From NCBI RefSeq assembly GCF_014279795.1, contig NZ_CP047945.1:702572-766571 (forward strand): a DNA stretch of 64,000 nucleotides, read 5' to 3'. The stretch comes from Synechococcus sp. PROS-7-1 (GTDB lineage: Bacteria > Cyanobacteriota > Cyanobacteriia > PCC-6307 > Cyanobiaceae). Of the stretch, positions 19,035 to 31,989 are shown piece after piece. A program made the translations under genes and the position numbers. A model generated the notes under the pieces. The model ran no database searches. It was not told where the DNA came from and worked only from the letters and a program-made list of their open reading frames with translations. The number at the start of each line of letters is the position of its first letter. Positions within the stretch are counted from its first letter, which is position 1.

Positions 19035-19526
19035 TTAGTTGCTGACCGGTCCGAGCACATTGCTCGATATCCGTTGCACCTTCCCATCGGAGGTACGTAC
19101 AACGAGAACGGCCATTAACTGCTCTCCACGATCACTGGGACCTACGCGATAGGTGCTCTCGGTGACGTTATCGACCAACTGCCAATTGCCCTGGTTGTTT
19201 CGCCGATACCAATGGATGTGGACTTCCTCGAAGCCTCCACCTTGAAGCATCAACTCAGCCTTGATCAACTGACCTTCTTTGGCTTCGCCGATCAGTTCGA
19301 AGCGTTTGAGTCCTTCAATGGCCTGCTCCAGGTGGCCTTCGGTCTGCACATCACGGTTGATCTGGCCTTCCAAAACCTGGATCTGCTGCTGGGGATCGGC
19401 GGTGAGTCCAGGAACGCACTGAAGGCTGCCGTTTTCGAGACGGCAACCAGGAAGCAGTCCCTGCGCTGACGTTCCCGCCGGTAGTCCTGCCATCAAGACC
19501 AAGAGCAGGGGTGACAGCCGAATCAT
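19035..19526 (-). CDS. Secreted conserved protein of unknown function
   Basis: 163 residues with a clear signal peptide (residues 1-21, ending GTSAQG). The mature N-terminus has two cysteines close together (about 28 and 37) that could form a disulfide. The rest alternates charged helix and beta-type segments and carries no motif I know. It converges with folE (31 bases between stops) and lies 26 bases after trpF on the minus strand, so may be its operon partner. Confidence 0.7.
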   Translation of the reverse strand: MIRLSPLLLVLMAGLPAGTSAQGLLPGCRLENGSLQCVPGLTADPQQQIQVLEGQINRDVQTEGHLEQAIEGLKRFELIGEAKEGQLIKAELMLQGGGFEEVHIHWYRRNNQGNWQLVDNVTESTYRVGPSDRGEQLMAVLVVRTSDGKVQRISSNVLGPVSN

Positions 19527-19552
19527 GAAGCTGCAGTGAAGAGAGATTCAAG

Positions 19553-20230
19553 CTATCCGAGCCTGAGAGTTCTGTCTTCAAGAGATTGCACAAGTGCTTG
19601 CACACGTTCGAGATCTTTCACTCCAGGGCTGATTTCCAACCGACTGGACGCATCAAGGCCGAAGGGATGAATCCTGTCGAGCTTCGGCACCCATTCCGCA
19701 CAGATTCCGCCAGCAAGCCACCAGGGAGCTCCCCCCGTGAGGTGCGTTTGCACGCGATCAAGCCAGATCGGGTTCAGCTGGTGCCCTGTTCCCCCTAGCT
19801 GATTGGAGCTCCAAGCATCAATGAGTAGCGCATCCACCTGATGGGAGTAGCAGTGAATCGCCTCGAGATCCGCATCATCACGGAGGCGCAGGGCCTTCCA
19901 CCAGCGGATGCTCGGATGTTTGGCGCGGAGTTCCGCGCAGCGTGCTGCCGATTCCTGGCCATGGAGCTGAACCACCGACGGCGTGCCCTGGCCGCTCAAT
20001 ACGTCATCAAGTTCATTGTCGGCGGGGTCAGCCGCCACCCAGACGCGCTCAACATCTGATTGCGAAGTCAGCTTGGCGTAAATCTCCCTGCGCTTCTCGG
20101 GAGCAACGCAGCGAGGGGTTCCCTCCACGCCGATCACGCCGATGGCCTGCACTCCCATCGAAGCGATGGCGCAAGCTTGCGTGCTGTCGGTCAGACCGCA
20201 GATCTTGAGGTGCAGGGCCTGGCCCACCAT
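19553..20230 (-). CDS. trpF: Phosphoribosylanthranilate isomerase
   Basis: Third step of tryptophan synthesis from anthranilate: an Amadori rearrangement in a TIM barrel. 225 residues from ATG 20230; a TTG at 20251 would add 7. The catalytic Cys is in LKICGLTD (Cys11), VQLHGQE is in the middle, the general-acid Asp is in LLIDAWSS, and the phosphate-binding end has LAGGI and GLDASSRLE. It diverges from the M50 protease gene with very little space between. Confidence 0.94.
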   Translation of the reverse strand: MVGQALHLKICGLTDSTQACAIASMGVQAIGVIGVEGTPRCVAPEKRREIYAKLTSQSDVERVWVAADPADNELDDVLSGQGTPSVVQLHGQESAARCAELRAKHPSIRWWKALRLRDDADLEAIHCYSHQVDALLIDAWSSNQLGGTGHQLNPIWLDRVQTHLTGGAPWWLAGGICAEWVPKLDRIHPFGLDASSRLEISPGVKDLERVQALVQSLEDRTLRLG

Positions 20231-20287
20231 GGCGAAAAGCGACGATCGCAATCCTTTCTAGGATCATGGAATTGATGGCGACCGGCT

Positions 20288-21553
20288 TTGCCGGCGAATC
20301 TCTTGGGTGATGGCTGGCAACTGATGCGTATCGGTGGCATCCCACTGCGGGTCCATCCCAGCTGGTTCATCATTTTGGTTCTGTTCACCCTGGCCTTCCA
20401 GAGTGAAGTGGCTCAGCTTCCTGAAGCGCAAGGGCTTGTTTGGGCCAGCTGGTTGACGGGTTTCCTGACCGCTCTTCTGCTGTTTGTTTCCGTTCTGTTG
20501 CATGAGCTGGGACATTCGGTGATGGCGATCCGCGAGGGCGTCAAGGTCAGCAGCATCACCCTGTTCCTGCTCGGGGGTGTGGCCAGAGTTGAAAAGGAAT
20601 GTCCCACGCCGATGGGAGCCTTGCGGGTCGCTGCGGCAGGTCCGGCTGTGAGTCTGCTTCTTGCTGCAGCTCTGCTGGCCAGCATGCAGGCAGCCGTACA
20701 GGTGAACCCGCTGCTGGGAAATCTGGTCGCAAAGCTCGGTTGGCTCAACCTGATCCTTGCTCTGTTCAACCTTCTGCCTGGTTTGCCTCTTGATGGTGGC
20801 TTGATCCTTAAGGCCCTTGTTTGGCAGTGGACCGGCAGTCAACGCAGAGGCATCCAGGTGGCAACGGCCAGCGGACGTTTCCTGTCGCTGTTGGCGATGG
20901 TGATTGGGTTTTGGTTGATCTTTAAAGGCGCCGTTTGGCCAGGCCTCTGGTTGGTGATGCTCGGCTGGTTTGGCATGGGTGCCTCCCGCAGCCAAACCCA
21001 AACCCTCGCTTTGCAGCAGGTTCTTCAAAACGAGACTGTCGGCAAGACGGCCTCCCGTCGTTTTCGTGTTGTTGAAGCCGATCAGCCCCTTCGCACGCTC
21101 AGTCAGATGAGGCTTGGGGCTGTGGAATCAGATGATCCCCGCCTTTCCGACTGGGTTCTGGTCTGCAGGAACGGTCGATGGGTCGGCTTCATCACCGATC
21201 AACCCCTGAGGGACCTCCCCGTACAGCAATGGGATCGTCAGACGATCAGCGATCATCTCCAGCCTTTGGAGCTCTTGCCGTCCATCCAACAGTCATCGCC
21301 TCTTTGGAAGGCGGTCCTCGCTTTGGAGCAGAGTGATCAGGGGCGTTTGCTTGTGCTTGGCCCTGCAGGACTCCCTGATGGCACCCTTGATCGCAGTGAG
21401 CTTGGTGAGGCCGTGCTTCGTGGATTGGCCGTGAAGCTTCCTGATGCCATGTTGGAAAGCTCGAGGCGCAATAACACCTACCCCCTTGGTCTGCCCCTGC
21501 TGCAAGTGGTCAACAGCATGCAGGCGTCAGGACTTCTCAAACGTCAGGCCTGA
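20288..21553 (+). CDS. M50 (site-2 protease) family zinc metalloprotease
   Basis: Intramembrane protease of 421 residues from a TTG start; TTG 20303 or ATG 20324 are other options. Several membrane helices cover residues 24-230. The active site has HELGH (His72, Glu73, His76) and the third ligand in NLLPGLPLDGG (Asp169). Residues about 255-410 form a soluble C-terminal part where CBS domains sit in this subfamily; here the CBS pattern is weak. Substrates are unknown; relatives cleave membrane-bound regulators. It diverges from trpF. Confidence 0.9.
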   Translation: MPANLLGDGWQLMRIGGIPLRVHPSWFIILVLFTLAFQSEVAQLPEAQGLVWASWLTGFLTALLLFVSVLLHELGHSVMAIREGVKVSSITLFLLGGVARVEKECPTPMGALRVAAAGPAVSLLLAAALLASMQAAVQVNPLLGNLVAKLGWLNLILALFNLLPGLPLDGGLILKALVWQWTGSQRRGIQVATASGRFLSLLAMVIGFWLIFKGAVWPGLWLVMLGWFGMGASRSQTQTLALQQVLQNETVGKTASRRFRVVEADQPLRTLSQMRLGAVESDDPRLSDWVLVCRNGRWVGFITDQPLRDLPVQQWDRQTISDHLQPLELLPSIQQSSPLWKAVLALEQSDQGRLLVLGPAGLPDGTLDRSELGEAVLRGLAVKLPDAMLESSRRNNTYPLGLPLLQVVNSMQASGLLKRQA

Positions 21554-22317
21554 TCTGGTTCAAGGCGGTAATCGGTTGTGAGCTTGTCCATCCGATGAAT
21601 CTCGTCTGGGGATAGTCCCTCGTCGCGCCAATTCAGACCTGGGTTGAGCTTTTGGAACGCCTGGTTCAGAGCGAGCTCAAGGCTTGCTGCCGAGGGTGCC
21701 GAGGGCGACCAACAGGGGGGAGAGGTCGCAAAAACAGCCTCCCAGAGGCCTTGAGGCGGATTCAGGGGGATTTCCCCGTGCTGCAGCAGGTGACCCCGTT
21801 TCCAGAATTGGGCACTACCGATGCGTTTGCTGCCAAAGGGGTCGACCAGATCGGCTGTTGTGGACTGGGCGAAACAGTCAGCAACGATCCTTTCTGACGG
21901 ATCTATCCCTGGTTGGAGATCGAGGCCCAGGGCCTGCAATCCCTCTTGAAGGCAGTGGTTCACCTGGGTATAAGCCTGCCGGCGTTGACGGGGAGGATCG
22001 GCCCAGACCAGGGCATAGGTGAGTCCGCCTGCATGCAGGACGGCGCCACCTCCGCTTGGGCGCCGTACCAAATCCAAGTCACCGGAGGCGGCAAGCTGTC
22101 GCCACTGGTCGGTTGGGGGACCCTGGTGGCGTCCTAAGGAGAGGGTGGGGCGACTCCATTGATAGAAACGCAGAATCAGGGCATCAGCAGCGCCGCTGCA
22201 GCTCTGCTCGAGAAGCAGGGTGTCGAGGGCCATCTGTTCAGCACCGCTGCGGATCTGGGTCGGCACAAGCCTGGCTGGGCGGCGTCCGCCGGACGGGCAA
22301 GATGCAGACAGCGTCAT
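21544..22317 (-). CDS. Lipoate/biotin protein ligase A family protein
   Basis: 257 residues from ATG 22317. Motifs of the LplA/LipM fold: RLVPTQIRSGAEQMALD near the N-terminus, RPTLSLGRHQ, RRPSGGGAVLHAGGLTYAL and GSKRIGSAQ with the conserved Lys. It attaches or transfers lipoyl (octanoyl) groups to enzyme subunits. The start is constrained: conserved sequence begins about 15 residues in, and the ATG shares two bases with the ATG of the divergent TauE gene (CATG at 22315-22318). Its 3' end overlaps the M50 gene by 10 bases. Confidence 0.87.
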   Translation of the reverse strand: MTLSASCPSGGRRPARLVPTQIRSGAEQMALDTLLLEQSCSGAADALILRFYQWSRPTLSLGRHQGPPTDQWRQLAASGDLDLVRRPSGGGAVLHAGGLTYALVWADPPRQRRQAYTQVNHCLQEGLQALGLDLQPGIDPSERIVADCFAQSTTADLVDPFGSKRIGSAQFWKRGHLLQHGEIPLNPPQGLWEAVFATSPPCWSPSAPSAASLELALNQAFQKLNPGLNWRDEGLSPDEIHRMDKLTTDYRLEPDQA

Positions 22318-23095
22318 GGCAGCGATGACATTGGCAGAAGGTCTAGTGGTTCTGCCGATGGGACTGCTCGCGGGAGCCCTGGCAGGCCTCCTGGGCATCG
22401 GCGGAGGCCTGATTTTCGCTCCTTTGCTGCTTTGGATGGGCCTCACTCCGCATCAGGCCCTGGCCACGAGCACCTTCGCCATTGTTCCCACCGCCATCGG
22501 CGGAAGTTTCACCCACTGGCGGAGCCGTTCCTTGCCGCTGAAGCCTGGCTTGGTGATTGGCTTGACGGCCTTCGCGACAGCGCTGATCTTCAGTCGTCTG
22601 GGGGGTGGGGTGGCCGGCTGGCACCTTTTGGCCCTGCAGGCTTTGTTGTATCTGGTGCTGGCCGGCTCCATCCGAGCCGATCGTGAGGAGGCTCCGCCGA
22701 GTGATGGTCAGGATCTATCTCTCTGGGGGTTGTCCGCAGTCGGTTCTGTGGCGGGTTTGGCCGGAGGACTGCTTGGTCTGGGGGGAGGGCTGTTGATGGT
22801 GCCCCTGATGGTGAGTGGACTGTCGATGCCCATCCGCCAAGCCATTCGACTGAGCACCTTGGCCGTGGCCTGTTCGGCCAGTGCAGCGTCGCTCCAGTTT
22901 CTGCAAGAGGGGCGAGGACTGGCTTCGATGGGGTTGCTGCTGGGAGGGGTCGCTGCTGTTTCGGCCCAGTGGACCGCATCCCGCTTGGATCGGGTCAGGC
23001 CAGGAACACTGGCCTGGCTTTTACGGCTTCTGGCCTTGGTGCTGGCCATCGACAGTGGCCGGCGAGCTATCGCCCTCGCGCTGCCTCTGAACTGA
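22316..23095 (+). CDS. TauE/SafE family membrane transporter
   Basis: 259 residues with about eight hydrophobic helices. Two inverted halves, each with a glycine-rich motif: GALAGLLGIGGGLIFAPLL near residues 17-35 and GLAGGLLGLGGGLLMVPLM near 143-161, the signature of this family (sulfite, sulfoacetate or other anion export; substrate not predictable). ATG 22316, or an ATG three codons later at 22325. It converges with the PiT-like gene with 2 bases between stops. Confidence 0.87.
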   Translation: MAAMTLAEGLVVLPMGLLAGALAGLLGIGGGLIFAPLLLWMGLTPHQALATSTFAIVPTAIGGSFTHWRSRSLPLKPGLVIGLTAFATALIFSRLGGGVAGWHLLALQALLYLVLAGSIRADREEAPPSDGQDLSLWGLSAVGSVAGLAGGLLGLGGGLLMVPLMVSGLSMPIRQAIRLSTLAVACSASAASLQFLQEGRGLASMGLLLGGVAAVSAQWTASRLDRVRPGTLAWLLRLLALVLAIDSGRRAIALALPLN

Positions 23096-23097
23096 AC

Positions 23098-24087
23098 TCA
23101 GCCCGCAGTCCATGCGATCAGTGGCTGCAGGCCAAGGGCGATGACCAGGCTGACAATCACGCCGATGAATGCTTTCCAGAGATCACTGCCGATGATCTTT
23201 CCGAGATTGCCTCCGGACCGATTGGTGAAGACGTATTCGAATTCCTGCTCTTTGATGCGCAGGGCGATCTCCCGACCACCCAGTAAACCCAGGAACACCC
23301 ACGTTGTGCTCAACGGGAAGGTGCTGAGAAACGCTTTATACAGCAGGCAAAGTCCGAACATGAAGTCGATCACCGTGGCCGAACGCAGATCGGCGGTGTT
23401 GGTTTTGCTGCGCAGCACACCCTGAATCGGACCACCTCCGATGGCGACGAGCACACAAAGTCCGATGCAGAGGATGGCGGTGCAGACCAACATCGGAAAT
23501 AACTCGAGCTTGCGGGGAAGGAAGACGAAGATGTTGGCGAGATCCTGCACCATCCACATGCTCCAGAGGAAGCCGGTGGAGAACCACTGCAGGCCGTACC
23601 ACACCTTGTTGAAATCCTTGCCTTCCTGAGTACGCCGGAACACCCAACGCTCCAGCAGCCACATGCCAAGACCCCAGGCAGCCAAACCGAGACAGAACGC
23701 TAGGAAGTAACCAGACAGAGAACTTTCGAGAAGTTTGGGGATGTTCTTGGGAACAAATGCGGAAAGCACCAGGAAAGATGTGCTGACAGGTGCGCCCCAG
23801 GCGGTAAGGCCCAGCACCGCAAGTGGCGGAATGATGTAAACCCAAGTGAAGGTTTCAGGAATCGGAAATTTTTCCAGCCTTCCCCAGGCCGGTTCGCCGC
23901 CGTTGATGGACCAGCCGAGCATCAACACGAAGATCGTGACGGAGCAGATGAAGATCATCTGCACCACTTTTGGGGTGCGTTTTTTGTTCGAAGAAATGTA
24001 TGTGCCAAGCGTCTGCAGCGAGTCGTTGGCCACTACTGAATAGGCTGCCAACAGGAAGCCGATGATCATCCAGATATTGGTGTCCAT
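23098..24087 (-). CDS. PiT-like (phosphate/sulfate permease family) membrane protein
   Basis: 329 residues from ATG 24087 (an ATG at 24105 adds 6). Around ten hydrophobic segments. Near the N-terminus the sequence ANDSLQTLGTYISSN resembles the GANDVANAxGT signature of sodium/proton-phosphate permeases, and the C-terminal half has a related STTWVFLGLLGGREIAL segment at the place where PiT proteins repeat the motif. The match is partial, so the substrate may not be phosphate. Monocistronic: 87 bases separate it from the lipoprotein gene upstream on the same strand, and those hold no recognisable gene. Confidence 0.6.
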   Translation of the reverse strand: MDTNIWMIIGFLLAAYSVVANDSLQTLGTYISSNKKRTPKVVQMIFICSVTIFVLMLGWSINGGEPAWGRLEKFPIPETFTWVYIIPPLAVLGLTAWGAPVSTSFLVLSAFVPKNIPKLLESSLSGYFLAFCLGLAAWGLGMWLLERWVFRRTQEGKDFNKVWYGLQWFSTGFLWSMWMVQDLANIFVFLPRKLELFPMLVCTAILCIGLCVLVAIGGGPIQGVLRSKTNTADLRSATVIDFMFGLCLLYKAFLSTFPLSTTWVFLGLLGGREIALRIKEQEFEYVFTNRSGGNLGKIIGSDLWKAFIGVIVSLVIALGLQPLIAWTAG

Positions 24088-24192
24088 TGATCCAAGGAAT
24101 TCCATCCGGTTTTAGAGACCGTCCTGCAGTGTTGGTGTGATGCTTACAACACATGGAATGTTTCCACGCTGCTTGCTGTCTTCTTTGGAGGG

Positions 24193-24804
24193 TTAATTCA
24201 ACACAGTGAGTGTCTGGATCTGGACCGTTTTGGCCCAGTTCGCAAGGGCCTCTAAGGAGGCGCGATCCGGGAGACAGACGCAGCCACTGCCGGGGTTGCA
24301 ACCATGAATACCCAATCCGGAGCGGGTCGTGTCGAAGCGCGGCGTCAGGGTGAACCAGATGTCGTCTCCCCAGGCTTCAGGCAGCCCCAGGGTGTACAGG
24401 CCTGGGGGCAGGGGAGCTCCGTTGCCTGGAGACCAGCGGCGATCGAGGGATTGGCTGGTGGTGAATCCGCTCACGGCCTCCCAGCGGGCCAGGAGTCGTT
24501 CGTCTTGATGAAGCTCCAGTGTCCAGAGGCGTTCTCCATCAAGACGTTTGCGCTCTGTGCGCTGAGCCGACAGGGACAGGGGCGCTGCGCTCAGACTGGC
24601 GAGGAGCTCTGGGTTTGGACCAAGTTGCCCCGGTGGCAGAGGTGTCTGCGGTTGGGTGTCTAAGGGACTATCCAGGCTGGTGGCTGCCGCCGATGCGGGG
24701 GATGTGAGGGCTTGCTCCGGTAGCGACTGCCTGAAGCAGCCCTGGAGAAGAACTGCTGCCAGCACGAGCCAGCACCAGGGAGTGTTGGTTGTTCTCAGGG
24801 TCAT
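24193..24804 (-). CDS. Lipoprotein with L,D-transpeptidase-like C-terminus
   Basis: 203 residues. The signal peptide ends in a lipobox (LLQGC, Cys23), then a low-complexity Ser/Pro/Thr linker to about residue 65. The C-terminal part contains GIHGCNPGSGCVCLPDRAS, which resembles a shortened form of the YkuD L,D-transpeptidase active site (His-Gly, then a SGC-hydrophobic-Arg-Leu box). Here the usual Arg is Cys and the spacing between His and Cys is very short, so enzymatic activity is uncertain. Its ATG overlaps the crr6 stop by 4 bases. Confidence 0.6.
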   Translation of the reverse strand: MTLRTTNTPWCWLVLAAVLLQGCFRQSLPEQALTSPASAAATSLDSPLDTQPQTPLPPGQLGPNPELLASLSAAPLSLSAQRTERKRLDGERLWTLELHQDERLLARWEAVSGFTTSQSLDRRWSPGNGAPLPPGLYTLGLPEAWGDDIWFTLTPRFDTTRSGLGIHGCNPGSGCVCLPDRASLEALANWAKTVQIQTLTVLN

Positions 24805-25301
24805 CGCGTCTGGTCCAGAAGTTCCCAGAAGCCCGCGTCGAGCTCGAAGCCGAGGCTTGCAGCCATTAGCGAGAGATTGCCGCGTTGATGTCCGGGAACC
24901 CCTGCGTCTGCCCCCAGCTGATCCAGAACCATCAACCGGTGCGTGATCCAGAGCTCGAGGGCTTGAGGATCGAAGCGGATTCCTTCGCTCGGGCGGAAAT
25001 CATGGGGAACGAGCATGGCCACATGCTGAATGAGGCATCCCTTCGAGCGATTCAACAGAAGGGGAAGCCAGGGATAGCGAGCGTCAGCTCTTAACGCCCA
25101 AAGTCTGGGTTCAGCGCATTCACTCAGTTCCCGAGGATCCTCCGCTGCTCGAGGCCACTCATAGTTCAGTTCAAGAACAGCTCCGTCGTTCAACAGCTTG
25201 GTTAGAGGCTGCTCCATCCAAGGAATGAGGGCCTTCAGATCCAGTCGCTGGATCGCTTCTGCGGTAATGGTCAGCGAAGACTGGTGGCATCCGGCTTCCA
25301 T
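24801..25301 (-). CDS. crr6: CRR6 family NDH-1 assembly factor
   Basis: 166 residues from ATG 25301. The family pattern (DUF1817) is visible: an N-terminal RLDL segment, EDPRELSE, LWALRADARYPWLPLLL, a MLVPHDF motif and EGIRFDPQALELWITHR. In Arabidopsis and Synechocystis CRR6 is needed for maturation of the NdhI subunit of the photosynthetic NDH complex, consistent with the NDH-1 genes further on in this window. A longer frame exists upstream but overlaps the psaM region and is not conserved-looking. Divergent from psaM, with 78 bases between. Confidence 0.8.
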   Translation of the reverse strand: MEAGCHQSSLTITAEAIQRLDLKALIPWMEQPLTKLLNDGAVLELNYEWPRAAEDPRELSECAEPRLWALRADARYPWLPLLLNRSKGCLIQHVAMLVPHDFRPSEGIRFDPQALELWITHRLMVLDQLGADAGVPGHQRGNLSLMAASLGFELDAGFWELLDQTR

Positions 25302-25379
25302 AAAGGTGTGACAGGCCTTTGCGAATGATGGCGTTTGGAGGGGGCTAGGCGGAAGAATGCAATGGTTTCGAGGTCCGAC

Positions 25380-25484
25380 ATGGTCAGCTCCATCACCCAG
25401 ACCGAAATCTTCATCGCTCTCGTGGTCGCTGCCCACGCAGGGGTGCTTGCGGTGCGTCTGTGCGTCAGCCTCTACCGCGCTTGA
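25380..25484 (+). CDS. psaM: Photosystem I reaction center subunit XII (PsaM)
   Basis: A 34-residue protein with one transmembrane helix (about residues 9-28). Reading from ATG 25380 gives a short polar start (MVSSITQTE), the hydrophobic FIALVVAAHAGVLAVRL and a basic end LYRA before TGA. This is the size, topology and sequence pattern of marine picocyanobacterial PsaM, which lies at the trimer interface of PSI. It is followed by a small membrane protein gene and por on the same strand. Confidence 0.85.
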   Translation: MVSSITQTEIFIALVVAAHAGVLAVRLCVSLYRA

Positions 25485-25547
25485 TCGGCATCAGGGTCTG
25501 AGCGGTCGTCCCCTTGGCAAGGAGTGTTCCCTGCGTTACAAGCGGGC

Positions 25548-25889
25548 ATGCAAAACGCCGTCACCAAGCCAGCTGACGCAGCATCTCTTGCTGCGCTTCT
25601 CCAGCATCAAAACGATCGCAGGGAGTTGTTGTGCAGCACGCTTGCGCTGACAGTGAAGCTCGGTCTCACCTTTCTTGGTGTCGTGAGTTTGGTTCGTCTG
25701 TCGATGGCCTATCAGGAACGACTCGATCGCCATGGTGAGATGGCCGCTGTTGTCGAGGTCGAAACATCCAAACTTCAGACTCTGCAACAGCGTTTCGACA
25801 CGTTGTTCACCCTTGGTGGTGATGAGCGTCTGATGGATGAGCAAGATCAATGGATTGCTCCGAACCGTCTGAGAGTGATTTGGCGCTGA
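25548..25889 (+). CDS. Single-pass membrane protein with coiled coil, function unknown
   Basis: 113 residues from ATG 25548 (GTG 25524 would add 8). A transmembrane helix at about 31-52 is followed by a heptad-type stretch (54-85) and a conserved-looking end (DQWIAPNRLRVIW). The order short cytoplasmic tail, one helix, coiled coil resembles FtsB/FtsL-type proteins in outline only. It sits 63 bases after psaM and 68 before por. I do not assign a function. Confidence 0.65.
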   Translation: MQNAVTKPADAASLAALLQHQNDRRELLCSTLALTVKLGLTFLGVVSLVRLSMAYQERLDRHGEMAAVVEVETSKLQTLQQRFDTLFTLGGDERLMDEQDQWIAPNRLRVIWR

Positions 25890-25924
25890 GTTTCGTGATC
25901 CTGCGGTGAGCGCTGCAGCACTGA

Positions 25925-27950
<2,026 letters not shown>

Positions 27951-29537
27951 TCATGCCTTGTAGTGGGCTTTGGCGTCATAGAGCGTTTCGCTGTTGATTT
28001 CCTTACAGCCCACCTCTCGGGCATACGACTCGGCATTGCGTCGAACTTTTCCACGCACGAAGAATGGGATCTTCTTCAGTTCTGCTTCGCCATCGACGGT
28101 CCAGACCAGCTGGCCTGATGGGGCCTCCTGCAGGGAGCCAGATTCATGCAGTCCCTCGTTGCCGTTGCCGGCACCCGCTCCCCCCGTATGACCCAGATGA
28201 CTCTGGTGTCCATCCACAAACTCGAAGTCATGGCGGAACATGCCGATCAGGTGCTCCTCAAGGCCCATCATCAATGGGTGGACCCAGGAGTCGAAGATCA
28301 CATTCGCGCCTTCCCAGCCCATCTGAGGGCTATGGCGGGCCGGAACATCCTGAACATGCATCGGCGTACTGATCACAGCGCAGGGAACCCCCAGTCGTTT
28401 GGCGCTGTGCCGCTCCATCTGCGTTCCCAGGACCAGTTCGGGAGCTGCCTCGGCCATGGCTGCTTCGACCGCTAGGTAGTCATCACAGATGAGGGCCTCA
28501 AGCCCCAGTTGTTTGGCTGCGGCGCGAACGGGTCTGGCCATTTCCCTGCTGTAAGACCCCAGCCCCACCACGGTGAATCCCAGCTCTTCGCTGCAGATCC
28601 TTGCTGCTGCAATGGCGTGGGTGCCATCCCCGAAGATGAACACCCGCTTGCCCGTGAGGTAGGTGGAATCCACGGATTCGGAATACCAGGGCATGCGGGA
28701 TCGCTGGTATCCCTCTGCGGCTTCTGGAGGGGACATCCCCAGCAGATCATGCACTTCCACAAGAAAATCGTGGGTAGCCCCCATTCCAATTGGCACCGTC
28801 TTGCTGAACGGGATGCCGAAGTTGCGTTCCAGCCAGCTGCAGCTGGATTCAGCCACTTCTGGATAAAGGCATACGTTCAAGTCCGCCTGGGGCAGCCGAA
28901 GGATGTCTTCCACACCCGCACCAAGCGGTGCGACAACGCCAACGTCGATGCCATGAAGTGACAGCAATCGCTGCACTTCAAGGACATCGTCTCGACAACG
29001 GAACCCCAACAGGGACGGTCCGAGCAGATTCACTCTTGGCCGACGACCTTCGTGCTTCCAAGCCTTCACATCGTGGTCCGGCTGTTGCGGCACGGTCTGT
29101 TTCAGCAGTCCACGCATCAGTTGGTAGAAGGTCTCTGCTGCTCCCCAGTTCTCCTTCTTGCTGTAGGCGGGTAGCTCCAGGGTGACGACGGGCATGGTTA
29201 GTCCCATACCCTGCGCCAGTGCACCGGGCTGATCCTGGATCAATTCGGCCGTGCAGCTCTCTCCCACAAGCAGAGCATCGGGTTGAAAGCGATCCGCTGC
29301 TTCTTGCACATGCCGCTTGACCAGTTCTGCGGTGTCGCCTCCCAGATCTCTGGCCTGAAAGGTGGTGTAAGTCACCGGTGGTCGCTGCCCGCGGCGTTCG
29401 ATCATCGTGAACAGAAGATCGGCATAGGTGTCGCCCTGGGGTGCATGAAGCACGTAGTGAACCCCATGCATTGAGGCGGCGATGCGCATGGCTCCCACAT
29501 GGGGGGGGCCTTCGTAAGTCCAGAGCGTTAGTTCCAT
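27951..29537 (-). CDS. chlB: Light-independent protochlorophyllide reductase subunit B
   Basis: Catalytic partner of ChlN; together they bind the [4Fe-4S] NB-cluster and protochlorophyllide. 528 residues, usual for ChlB. N-terminal [35 protein letters not shown] and [16 protein letters not shown] are typical, and the C-terminal domain ends in a DPOR-type [19 protein letters not shown] segment that is shared with other chlorophyll enzymes. A Gly/Gln-rich insert sits near residues 445-475. Begins 4 bases after chlN. Confidence 0.97.
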   Translation of the reverse strand: MELTLWTYEGPPHVGAMRIAASMHGVHYVLHAPQGDTYADLLFTMIERRGQRPPVTYTTFQARDLGGDTAELVKRHVQEAADRFQPDALLVGESCTAELIQDQPGALAQGMGLTMPVVTLELPAYSKKENWGAAETFYQLMRGLLKQTVPQQPDHDVKAWKHEGRRPRVNLLGPSLLGFRCRDDVLEVQRLLSLHGIDVGVVAPLGAGVEDILRLPQADLNVCLYPEVAESSCSWLERNFGIPFSKTVPIGMGATHDFLVEVHDLLGMSPPEAAEGYQRSRMPWYSESVDSTYLTGKRVFIFGDGTHAIAAARICSEELGFTVVGLGSYSREMARPVRAAAKQLGLEALICDDYLAVEAAMAEAAPELVLGTQMERHSAKRLGVPCAVISTPMHVQDVPARHSPQMGWEGANVIFDSWVHPLMMGLEEHLIGMFRHDFEFVDGHQSHLGHTGGAGAGNGNEGLHESGSLQEAPSGQLVWTVDGEAELKKIPFFVRGKVRRNAESYAREVGCKEINSETLYDAKAHYKA

Positions 29538-29541
29538 CGAT

Positions 29542-31472
<1,931 letters not shown>

Positions 31473-31486
31473 GCGCTGCCAGTTGT

Positions 31487-31894
31487 TCAGAGGCGCCGGC
31501 GGAAGCGCTCATCTGCAAAGCTTCCGCCCGATCTCCCCTCAGAATCATCGATCTTGGTGAGACGCCAGACATTGCGGCTTACACGCTTGGCGGAGAGCCC
31601 GCCGCGCTCAACCTGCTCTGTTCCAGGCCTTGCGCCAAGAAGAAAACCCACTTCGGCAGTGCTCAGCGGTGCACCCGTCTCGAGAGCCAGTGCTGTGAGC
31701 TCCAGCCGTTGCCTTAGCTGATGCAGATTCTGGGATTTGTCTTCGTTTTGGGATGGCAACCAAGGCAGTTCGACATGTCCCTCTCCAGCCAAGCGCTGCA
31801 TCAGGCCGTAGCTCACCAGTCCCAGTGCCTGTTCAGCATTCAGTTCAGTGGCTGAATTTCCTTCGTTTAGGCGGGGCTCCTGTGTCGAGGTCAT
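31487..31894 (-). CDS. Hypothetical protein next to csoS1D
   Basis: 135 residues from ATG 31894 (the frame is open to 31966). The middle part has a helical Leu-rich segment (LHQLRQRLELTALALETGAPLS) followed by TAEVGFLLGARPG, a pattern that could be a short helix-turn-helix, and a basic C-terminal stretch. This hints at a DNA-binding protein but is not enough to assign one. It diverges from csoS1D with 95 bases between starts. Confidence 0.6.
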   Translation of the reverse strand: MTSTQEPRLNEGNSATELNAEQALGLVSYGLMQRLAGEGHVELPWLPSQNEDKSQNLHQLRQRLELTALALETGAPLSTAEVGFLLGARPGTEQVERGGLSAKRVSRNVWRLTKIDDSEGRSGGSFADERFRRRL

Positions 31895-31989
31895 CGGTCC
31901 TGATGCATGTGAGCTGAAGGTATCGGCTGGCTTCAGTGACGCAAGCGCACGGCCCTTGCGCACCATCGGCTTCCGGTAAGATCCGCGCC

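Noticed and set aside
20264-21028. Minus-strand open frame opposite the M50 protease
   Set aside because: Gln/Lys/His-rich translation typical of antisense to a membrane-protein gene.
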